From Sanguinoderma infundibulare (Eukaryota > Basidiomycota > Agaricomycetes > Polyporales > Polyporaceae), in contig JAVLRN010000006.1 in assembly GCA_032821775.1 (NCBI GenBank), positions 806,001 to 870,000 of the forward strand: a stretch of 64,000 bases of DNA, read 5' to 3'. Below the pieces are notes generated by a model. That model did not search any database. It saw only the letters and a program-made list of their open reading frames with translations, and was not told the DNA's origin. The translations under genes were made by a program, and so were the position numbers. Positions 32,631-41,622 of this stretch are shown in pieces. Positions within the stretch are counted from its first letter, which is position 1, and the number at the start of each line of letters is the position of its first letter.

Positions 32631-34915
32631 TGACTGCTTTTCTTACCATGATGAGACAATGGCAACTTTTGAAGGGATTGAAGAGGTCTGGGACACAGAA
32701 GGACCCCGACAGTGTTGCTGCAACTCTGGAAGGCCATGAAGATGCACCCTGTGATCATAGCAAGGTATCTCCCAAGCACAGTTTCATCTTGAGTTCACCA
32801 TGATAGTCCAACCCTGATATATCACGATACAGCTGGCTGCACCATTTCTCTCAGACTCCGGACTCCAATGCCCTGAAGTACAAACTCTTCGATGGGGAAC
32901 ACGGTAACCAAGGCCCTAATCTTCCATCTGGGAGGGATGGAGGTTAGGAGTTTGCAAAATCACATCATGCGCGATCATGCTTACCAACGCACTTTCTCAG
33001 GCCTGATGACCATCGCATGTCCCCACCACGAGGTGTGCGCTTGCGCAGTAGAGACTGGGAGGTATGTCAGCCGATCATGTCGACTACATATCTTTGTTAT
33101 CGCTCACCTATTCCGCCACCCTACAGTGACTCCACATTTCCTTCGAGCGTGCTTCTTCCTGATCTTGTATACGACTGTGAAGACCTGGATGGTAACTGTC
33201 AAGAACTGTCTCGCGTCACCGACTTCTCTCGCCAGCGCAACGCCATGGACGTTGTATGGGGAACCCCAACCATCCCGATTGACAGAGGCTGGGGCGAGGA
33301 TGTCCTTGAACATACCCTTAGATGTTGGAACTGGACCAAGGTCACCATGCTGCGTACATTTCGTTTAGTCCAAATTTGATGCTGTAGTTGTGACCTGAAC
33401 CGCATGCAGCCATGACTCTTTTTATGGACACCAAACATGCCGTCTTCCAGCATCGGTTATATGACAAGGTTTTCCATGTTCTTACCGAGTGCGTTTCTTC
33501 CCGCCATGCGGAGTTGTGGCGGGAAATGATAGCAACATGGGAGACGGAGGGCAAGATGGCTCCCAACCCCTTTGAGACAACACATAGTCATGCATATACT
33601 TGTCTTAGGCACCATGGCCCGGTCTCACAAGCGTTACTGCAGACTTAACCCAGAAGACCATTTGTCTTGAGCTATACCAGCAGGATCTGAAGGCGATTCA
33701 TTGCGGCGAGGCTACGTTTGGGTCTCCCAGTGGGGAGACAACCAGCAAGATCATCGCTATGGGACTAGATCTTGAAGACAAGCAGTAAGTTATTCTTAGC
33801 TATAGCAGTTAAGTCGTTTCTCAATCCCATCATACCTACACGACGGCTGCATGCTACTTTGGCCAGGTCAGAATCCCAGTCTGTCGACCTCCATTGGGCA
33901 AGGCTCGTGGAGGATCAGGGCCGCCTGCGACACCGAATTAACACATGGCATGACCTTGTGCAGCACCTCATGCCCATCGTCACGTCACTGCGAACGAAAC
34001 CCACCTTCAATGCTATCTCGGCCTCCCAGGATTTGCCACTATTTTTTCCCTCAGTCATTTTTTCCGAATCACACCTCCCCAACAATCTCCTCAAATTTGA
34101 ATGGCGCATGTGGGAGGCCCAGGCCTTTGATGCTGTCGCTTATCTTCATGATTATATTCAGGTCACCGAGTACATCCACGCATGTGCCTATAGGTATCCC
34201 AACGTGGAAGGGAAGGTGAGGCATACCAACCTGGTTGCCGACATTGTCCAGGCAAAAATGGGGATGGACGTAGCTCGTTACTGTGGCGCCTACGCTGGCC
34301 TTAGAAAGCTCACCGCTGCTCTTGGCAAGACCATCGTATACCTCAAAGAGTTGAGGGACAGCGATGTGCATGGCATTCCAAAGGCTGATGGGAGTGCCAG
34401 TGAACTTGACGTGTCGTGGATCTGGCACTTTTGCCGAACTGGGGTCCTGGATCGATCTAAGCTGCTGGATATTCATGCCAATGGGGACTTGAACGATGGT
34501 ACATCATTTAGCTTGTTGCGGCTGCGCTTGTGCATTAATAACATTCTTTGCAGCCTTGAGCATTGAGTGGTGCGAGGCTCGCACTCGGGCATTCACCAGT
34601 GCAAAGAAGTGCAAATTGCTTCACGACGAAATGTGTCGTATCATCAAGCACCATCAGCGACGTGAGCACTGGTGGGAGCAGCAGGTAGGCCGCCACTTTG
34701 AGGATTGACTGGATTATTCTGAGGGGGTCGACTCCTATGCCAACCGACAGGCCTTCACCCATCTTTCTATGAAGGAACACTGCCTCAGCTTGTGGGCCTC
34801 GATGAAGCACTGTTTGTCTGGTCGTCAGTGTGACAGTGGTGACTCATTGGAGAGCTTCCCGTCATATGACAAAGAAGGTTACATGGATGTTGTTCGGACT
34901 GCAGGGGTGAAATGA
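32631..34915 (+). pseudogene. KDZ transposase, 3' half (split by Gypsy)
   Basis: It continues the KDZ gene cut at 20588. After one TGAC copy the frame reads TAFLTMMRQWQLLKGLKRSG to a donor at 32765. Later pieces fit the family: CPHHEVCAC...GRY and DHVDY around 33020-33090 with a frame change, HTLRCWNWTKVTML (33312-33353), LWREMIATWE and NPFE (33510-33580), SKIIAMGLDLEDKQ (33746-33788). Then come SESQSVDLHWARLVEDQGRL and WRMWEAQAFDAVAYL, YCGAYAGLRKLTAALGK (33870-34340), EWCEARTRAF...WWEQQ (34565-34683) and, after a probable intron, GVDSYANRQAF to the stop at 34913-34915. The region of the catalytic DGEG is not convincingly preserved, and frame changes near 32940 and 33075 suggest decay beyond the Gypsy insertion. 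Confidence 0.8.
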
Positions 34916-36229
34916 TCCCAATGTGCTTAGCTAAAATCACCATCATCTCTGATGCATCCTTCGGGCCCTCGTCGCTTACATGTCAAGTTCTTGTCGACTC
35001 CGAGCAGGATGTATTTGTATGTACGTGTATATGGGAATGGATGAGAATAATGCATCAAATCCGCGGAGCCCACACGAGCACTTTCAGAGAGGCAGTGCTC
35101 ATGCCCTCATTTCTTCTCCTTGCTAACACGGTCACCTCCGATACTATACTTTCTGCACTTTCTCTAAGGTAGGGGGCTCTTGTGGTGTTATAAATCAAAG
35201 GTGGCCAACTGGACTGACAACAAGGTTTGATGTCAAGTCTATGAATGTAACGTTACGTGGCATTCACACGTTAACGCGATTCGTCGTCTGTGGTATCCTC
35301 CATTCGGCCACAGATGTAACTTTCAAGGTAAGACAATTCACATAATGAGTTGCTGTGCCTTCCCCAAGATCGAACCAACTGACTGTTGACTGGAAGACGA
35401 CTCACCTGTCCAAAGGCATACCCCTGCAAATTAATGTGGTTGGGAATGAATCGCGTGCTTATCTTTGATGTTTGTAGGCTGGTCGCATTTTGTCCCCGGG
35501 CTGTTAGTTAATCAAGTGAGCTGTACATTTTATCTCTGGCTCTTGTCATCTAAATGGATGGGTGTAGAGCTCTCGCAGATGTGTTACGGCTCCTTGCTGT
35601 CTGGAAAAAAGAGAAGCATCCGTCTCTGATGCTGCCACTGTTCGCAAGATGTCTGCCCTCATGGCATATTGACCTCCCTGTTATAGCAGTCGGGTGCGAT
35701 CTCACATATACCCGCATTTGACCAAATGCTCAATGGTACCCTGGGATTCTAGCGCATGCTTCGGGGAGCGGCCTTGTCACCCCTCTCTTGGCCGTCTCCC
35801 ATTTCTGCTCTGTGCTGCAAATTTCTGCGTCGTCGTGTTCAACTCACCTGTTTCAACCAGTATAAGCTTATGGTGCGTTCATTGCAGAGCTGTTCTATTT
35901 CTACTGCTTGACCTGATTTCTCGTAGTCTGAACAAGGTTCAAGCATTCCTGGTCAGGTGCTGGAGGCACACTCTAGCCCGACACATCTGCAACATGGCTT
36001 CAAAAACCGAAAGTGGCATCTAAATGCACCCGCTACATCCACTTACGATATGCACTTGAGGGGGTGTTCAAAGGCACCTGACTCCACGAATGTTCCACCT
36101 GTGCCAACCCTTGTCCCTGGCATCCAGATTCCACCCCCACTCCAGCGGGGTGGGTGGAGGCGCAAGGCTAATGCATCTGCTGTCAAAGTAGAAGGTGCAA
36201 TTTATTTTTGAAGTAATTGTCTTCTTGGT
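34916..36229. other. No firm gene downstream of KDZ
   Basis: Only short frames occur. About 35570-35690 (ALADVLRLLAVWKKEKHPSL) looks weakly coding but cannot be extended. The 14-mer GAACCAACTGACTG at 35372-35385 equals the pre-insertion target of the Gypsy element. Confidence 0.3.
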
Positions 36230-37019
36230 GTGACGTCAAGTTTTGTAGATGCTGTAAGGTCCTGTGGTGGTGGATGTGGTGGAGCGTCTACGGCAAGATC
36301 AAGTGCGACCTCCCCGCTGGCCAGCTCTGAGGATCTGGTGACTCGAACACAAGCAACCACTCCTCTGTCTACCATCCCTCCCATGGGAGCCATGGTTGGA
36401 CGGCAGGTTGGTAGCAGCTCAATCAGGATGACGTGTTGTGAGTCTCGTTTTTTGTCTTGTCTGCTACACATTGTGTTTGATGTCGGGAACACACAGCACC
36501 ATCGTCGCCCCTACGTATTCCTGGGATGGGTCCGCCACCTACCTCTGTGCATGTAGAAAGCCCCACTGTGACTCCTGAAAGCATCCTTGGTCTAAACACT
36601 GGTGTAATTGGCCACCGTTCCTCCGATGGAGGTGCTGCAAAGAAGAGCAGGGACATGGATGGTGGTCGAGGCGTGGACCTCAGTCGTGTGGGCATTAGCC
36701 GGGACGTTACACTTCTGCCGTTGGCATGGCTGCCTGCTGAATTGTTCCATCTCCGTGGTGATGGGTAAGTTGTTTGAACTTCTCTTGTAATGGCGGTTTG
36801 ACTTACTTGGGCGATCACACTTAAAGATGCGTGGATGATGCGGCAGGTGTCAGCAAGGATGGTCGTGCTCACGGCAGTGCGGAGAGCGAGGTGAAGGGTG
36901 TCTCAGGTGTTCAGATAGAGAGTCTTACTGAAGGTTCGTATTGTTAGTGGCATTCATGGGAGATTTTTGGCTAACCAACCTGTACATACCTAGGTCCAGA
37001 TATCAGCCTCACAGACTGT

Positions 37020-37600
37020 CACACGAACAATCGCAAAAACTGTCATGCAAACGGTCGCACAAACGGTCACACAAATGGCAGTGCAAACGGCAGCGCAAAT
37101 GGTAGCGTGAACAGTAGTGTGGATGGTAGCGCGAATGGTAGCGCGGATGGTAGTGCAAATGGTTGCACGGATGGCAGCGTGAATGGTCACGCGGATGGTG
37201 GTGTGAATGGTAGTGCGGACAGTAGTGCGGACAGTAGCTTAAATGGTAGACCGGAGGGTTTCTCGGAGTTCCAGTTTCCAGTGGAAGGTTGGAGTGAAGG
37301 TTCATTTGGTGCATAGCCTTAGCAGGCAATCCATGGCTAACAAGCCTGTACATCCTTAGGTCATAAGAGCGGGTGTGCTAAAGGGGGTGCTGCCAGTCGT
37401 GTCGATGGCCACGCTGAAGGGGGCGTTGATGGCCGCACTAAAGGGGGCACTGCTGGTCGTGCTGAAGGGGGCGCTGCCGGTCACGCCGACAGTTGTGTCA
37501 ATGGCCGCGCTGAAGGGGGCGCTGCCTGTCTCACCAACAGTTGCATTAATGGCCGCGCTGAAGGCTGCGCCGATGATCATGCTGACAGTCGCGCTGACAG
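37020..37600 (+). repeat. 12-bp Asn/Asp-Gly minisatellite, locus 1 (two blocks)
   Basis: Block one (37020-37256) is a run of imperfect 12-bp units of the type GGTAGCGCGAAT, encoding NGSANGSADG. After an intron, block two (37375-37600) has a longer degenerate unit built on GGCCGCGCTGAAGGG (NGRAEGG). Both sit inside exons of the unknown gene. Confidence 0.75.
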
Positions 37601-39454
37601 TTGTAGCAATGCCTCCAAGCAGAGGTTCTCAGAGTCTATGCAGTCATGGGACCTTGATTCAAATGACGGACAGGACAATGACCAGAAGGCTGTTGGCCGC
37701 ATATCAGATGCAAACATTGCCACTGTCAATCAAGCATTTAGCACAGTTCATAACCTTGCAAAGGATGTGGCATCGAAGACCGGCTTGCATGTATCCCAAG
37801 TTCTCGACCTCTGGAACTTGACCACTCAGCATACTCACGTCCAGTTGAATCTATGGAACCTGTATGGTGCCTACTTCAAGGACCATCAAAAGGAAGAACT
37901 AGCGCATCTCCAAGATTGTAAGTATTCCTGTATGTTGTATCACAGGGCACTTTCTCAATTATGGCATTCTTTCATAGCTGAACTGCGTAAGTTCCCGCAA
38001 TACAGTATGTGAAAGAGACATTGCGTTAATTGACAAAACCTCAGATAATGCCATCGACGTTCACCTTCATCAGAGATGCTACCAAGCGTTTCTGGAAGTG
38101 TATGGCAAAGAAAATGCCAAGACGTTGTTGGGGAACCATCGAAGGTTGCAAATGGTCCAAGGCAGCCAGATCGCTGGGGAACGTAAAAGCTCATTCAGGA
38201 AAGCCGCAGGCAAGCTGTCAGAACTCATAAGTCGTGGTGGTGATAGCATGTATATGGCTTCTCATGCATAGTGGCTGTACAGCTGAATATGTACGAGTCC
38301 ATGTATGACTTTAGTGGCATAGTCGCCCTTGTTGGCAATAATTCCAATTCCGATGGTGGGCTCGCCACCGTGCATGAGACGAAGGATGCAACTGGTGTAA
38401 GTAATCAAAGCTAATTGTTTGTGATTTGTCTGATCAACTCATTTTTTGCAGTTCTTCGAGATGCGGTGTCGCACAGATTGAGACAGTGTCCTCTCGCATC
38501 TTAAGGCACACATTTAGTAAGTCTATCCATCGCCCCATCCCCCTACATTCTTTTCAAGTCCTAACCAACGTGTTACATAGTCATAACGGCTCCTTGGATC
38601 GCATCGAGAAGGCCTTCGATGCGAGTTGCACTGAGGGTTCACATGCAATCCAGATAGCCGATGACTTCATGTGTGGATACACTAGCAAGCGGGTCGAGGC
38701 GCGGGCTGCCGGTTCTTCCAAAGTGACACGAATGACAAAAGAGCAGGATCTTCCGAGTCTCAAGACACTTCTGGTGTTTGATCAGAAGAAACTAGCTTCG
38801 TGGTGTTCTGAACACCTCCTCAAGGAGCTGAGTATGTGTGATATTCCTAGGATGTTCAAACGCATCTTGTAGCTAACCATCATTGCGCATTCCAGATGGT
38901 TTGGGAATTCTGGGTGACAAGTTCAAGAAGCTCCCCTGAAAGTCGGCCGGGCCCACATTTGTGAGCAGGAAGGTCCGCTGGCGCAACTGGCTGGAAGCTG
39001 TGCCTTTACCACCGATTGCTGCGTCTAAAGGTGATAAATCGAACCGACGGATCGTGAGGAGCATTCACAACCTCCTGCGCAACGACTTGAATTTCCTTGT
39101 CCATGGGATTTTAGACACGGAGCATCCCCTAGGCTTTGAGCGGCTCGACAACACCATCACAGAAGGTGAGCATTCCCTTGAACCTTTACAGGTGTTTCAC
39201 TAATGCAGTGCGCTTTACGTTGTAGGGATGGACGACGGGATTGAGGCTGTTGTTTTGGGCATGCCACCAGAGCACACCTCTTCACACTTATGTAGTCGTC
39301 ACCTGTTCATCGATGGTCGTGTGGATCACTTGGGTCCGGCACGTAAACAATGGCCTGCCGGCTATGACTCGGATGAAGACCAAGACCATTCTGACAGTGG
39401 CAATGACAGCAGCAGCACCCAATGTCTTGATGGTGTGCACACTACCTTAGGGAA

Positions 39455-39570
39455 GAGGAATAAGGGGAAGGAGAAGGAGAGGGAGAGGGAGAGGGAGAGA
39501 GAGAAGGGGAAGGGGAAGGGGAAGGGGAAGGGGAATGGGAAGGAGAAGGAGAAGGAGAAGGCCAGGAGGA
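39455..39570 (+). repeat. Polypurine (GGGAAG/GAGAGG) coding tract
   Basis: About 110 nt are almost pure purine on the plus strand, encoding Lys/Glu/Arg/Gly repeats. Such mirror-like polypurine tracts can form triplex DNA; whether this one does is unknown. Confidence 0.6.
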
Positions 39571-40093
39571 AGAGGAACGTAACCGCTGACACATCTGAGA
39601 CTGAAAACTTGTCAGACAATTACTCCTCTGACTCGGATGTTTCCCATTCAGATGGTCGGGCTCACCAGCAGAAGAAGCAATGGGACACCTTGTTCCGTCC
39701 GTTGACTGTTCCCATCTGGACTTCACCCGTTATGGCGAAGTCAAGACCACACCAGGAGTACATGGAGATCTTGGATGATGAACCAACCCCACAGCCCCAA
39801 TCTTGGAACAACCAGGCTGTGCCATCTGGCAGTCCGAAGCTGAAGCCCATTTTCAAAAGAAAAATCCAACTTTTGGAGACGTCCTTGGGATCAACTGGAG
39901 CTTCATCGTCGAAGGAGATGTTGAAGGAGCACCCTGGCGATCCTGGCATCAACCAACCTAACAAGCAGCCCCGCACCCTTGAGCCCCAACACCCAACACC
40001 ACTACTTGGTCAGAATACCACTGGAGGACCGCATCCCAAGGATGCATCTACAGGCCACCTGAACTACCATGCAGACTACCCTGCAGACTACCC

Positions 40094-40454
40094 TGTTGAA
40101 CGCGCATAGCCGTGCACAGCATTGCATGGCATAGCTGCGTACACAGATATCGGCACAGCCCGATATCTCATCTATCAGCACAGGCGCTGTATAGCCACCT
40201 CACACATGATCGTTTCATGTGATGCACTGCCTACATACCAGTGTACTGGCAGTGCGTTCTGGTACTGTATAGTTCTTACTAATACAGTCTTCCATGTAGT
40301 ATATATACGGCCCCCATTGGCCCTAATAGCAACAGCTCTTCCTGCTCTTCTCCTCACTCGTCTCTACAAGCCTCTCTCCCTCTCTAGCCAGGTAAGTATG
40401 TGTGACTACTGCGTGTAGTTGTCCCCCATAGTGGTATCCCCACTATGCTCAACA
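40094..40454 (+). repeat. Copia 5' LTR (361 bp)
   Basis: It contains the palindrome-like GATATCGG...CCGATATC (about 40147-40166), a TATATATA box (40300-40307) and a strong splice-donor sequence CCAG/GTAAGT (40388-40397). Confidence 0.95.
40300..40307 (+). promoter_or_regulatory. Copia LTR TATA box
   Basis: TATATATA followed by a GC-rich segment and a pyrimidine-rich leader, in the position expected for the LTR promoter. The same box lies at 46484-46491 in the 3' LTR and could drive transcription into the flanking DNA. Confidence 0.5.
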
Positions 40455-40779
40455 GGTTATGAGCCCTGGTCGACGTTGTGGATACTGCGCCGCTCATTGC
40501 TGGCCGCGTTCCACTCCTCACCAGCTTACCTGGCAAACCCTCATTTTATAATGTTTATCATCTATCCCTTGTCGCCGTGATGGCAGACTATCCATGTTGG
40601 ATCAGGCGCGATCATACGCTGCCGGCCACACATGATGGTGGCTTGGATGTGGCGCGATCTTTGTTATCGCTGCCTGCCATGCCACAGAGGGGGAACCTAT
40701 GCCGGTATACGCTTCCGGCATTCCTCTCTTCTCTTTGATCGTCATTCAGAATGATGACTGACTAGTCTCTTCTGGCCAG
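40392..40779 (+). other. Candidate 388-nt 5' UTR intron starting in the Copia LTR
   Basis: The donor CCAG/GTAAGTATG is in the LTR. A CTGAC branch-like motif (40758-40762) lies 17 nt before the acceptor CTGGCCAG (ends 40779), 24 nt before the Gag ATG. Splicing would remove the primer-binding site from the Gag mRNA while leaving it in genomic RNA. Confidence 0.45.
40455..40468 (+). other. Copia primer-binding site matching the initiator tRNA-Met anticodon arm
   Basis: GGTTATGAGCCCTG directly follows the LTR. It is complementary to the anticodon stem-loop of eukaryotic initiator tRNA-Met (CAGGGCTCATAACC in yeast, from memory) and not to its 3' end, as in elements primed by a half-tRNA such as Drosophila copia. 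Confidence 0.7.
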
Positions 40780-40803
40780 ACTTCAATCTCCTCATCGATC
40801 GCT

Positions 40804-41622
40804 ATGTCGTCGAACAAGCTCACCTCCCTCGTTCCGGTCCTCACCGGCCCCAACTACCTTGAGTGGGTGCCGCTTATGCAGGCCTACCTCCAGTCTAACC
40901 GTCGTTGGACTCTCCCCATGACGAAGACCCTGCCGACCCTGCTCCCTGATGGGTCGAACCAGGACAAGGTCGACACCTGGACCGAGGACGATGCTGCCGC
41001 TCGTGGCGACATGCGTCTCCGTCTCAACAAAAGCATCGGGACCGCGATCGATTCCCTCACCACTGCCAAGGCAGTGTGGGACCATCTCAAGGACACCTAC
41101 GGGAAGCCTGGCATCCCGGTCATCTACCAGGACTTCCGTGCTGCCATGGGCATCACCATCCCTGCTGACGGCAACCCTATCCCCGTGATGGACAAGCTCC
41201 GCGCGCACTTCCAGACCCTCGAGACCAACCAGTTCACCATCGCCGAGCACATCAAGGGGATGATCCTCCTCTCGAAGCTCCCACCAGCGATGGACCCCGT
41301 CATCCAGGTCTACATCTCGGGGATCACTGGCACAGCGGCGAACCCTGCCGTGCACCAAGTAACCTTCGACGAGGTGCGCAACTGCGTCATCATGCACTGG
41401 GAGCAGCGCCAGGGGCGCCACCAGCAGAAGCCACGCGACAGCGCGAACAAGATCAGTGCGGTCAAGCGCAAGCCGCAAGACCCCACTTTCTGCCAGCAGC
41501 AGCAGCTTCCGCAAGGGCAGCAGCAGCATCAGCAGCGCCCTCATGGGCAGCAGCACCAGCAGCAGCAAGGCCAAGGCCATCGTGGCAGGTGCAGAGGACG
41601 CGGCCGTTTCCAGCAGCACTAA
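40804..41622 (+). CDS. Copia Gag (ends at in-frame TAA)
   Basis: The ATG follows the leader acceptor. The protein begins MSSNKLTSLVPVLTGPNYLE with the W-x-L/M-x-A style start of Copia Gag (EWVPLMQAYLQSNRRW), then AKAVWDHLKDTYGKPG, HFQTLETNQFTIAEHIKGM and ILLSKLPPAMDPVIQ, typical UBN2/gag-like helices. A Gln/His tract and an RGRCRGRGR basic tail precede the TAA at 41620. No CCHC knuckle is seen. The frame continues past the TAA, so the stop is probably a CAA-to-TAA change or a read-through site. Confidence 0.85.
   Translation: MSSNKLTSLVPVLTGPNYLEWVPLMQAYLQSNRRWTLPMTKTLPTLLPDGSNQDKVDTWTEDDAAARGDMRLRLNKSIGTAIDSLTTAKAVWDHLKDTYGKPGIPVIYQDFRAAMGITIPADGNPIPVMDKLRAHFQTLETNQFTIAEHIKGMILLSKLPPAMDPVIQVYISGITGTAANPAVHQVTFDEVRNCVIMHWEQRQGRHQQKPRDSANKISAVKRKPQDPTFCQQQQLPQGQQQHQQRPHGQQHQQQQGQGHRGRCRGRGRFQQH

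Larger units (their letters stand above)
36230..40093 (+). pseudogene. Repeat-rich multi-exon gene of unknown function, split by Copia (5' part)
   Basis: Exons run from about 36230 (MTSSFVDAVRS), through a Pro/Gly/Asp leader and low-complexity Asn/Asp-Gly repeats (37020-37600), into a conserved-looking helical region. That region reads ANIATVNQAFSTVHNLAKDV, ASKTGLHVSQVLDLWNL and LNLWNLYGAYFKDHQKEEL (37690-37918), then VHLHQRCYQAFLEVYGKENA (about 38060) and MYESMYDFSGIVALVG (about 38290). The WNxYxxYF...E pattern belongs to a protein type I recall as frequent and uncharacterised in Agaricomycetes. In-frame TGA codons at 38479 (RTD then stop) and 38937 (KKLP then stop) break it. A charged Lys/Glu tract (39455-39570) and a C-terminal exon from 39228 run in frame to the Copia LTR at 40094. 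With the Copia removed, the frame continues at 46644. Confidence 0.55.

Noticed and set aside
34706..34714. In-frame TGA in the KDZ 3' half (HFED then stop)
   Set aside because: A GTAGG...CTGAG intron of about 39 nt around it would join WWEQQ to GVDSYANRQAF in phase, so it need not be a nonsense change.
37020..37600. Possible CRISPR-like array
   Set aside because: Units are contiguous 12-bp coding repeats without unique spacers, in a eukaryotic gene.
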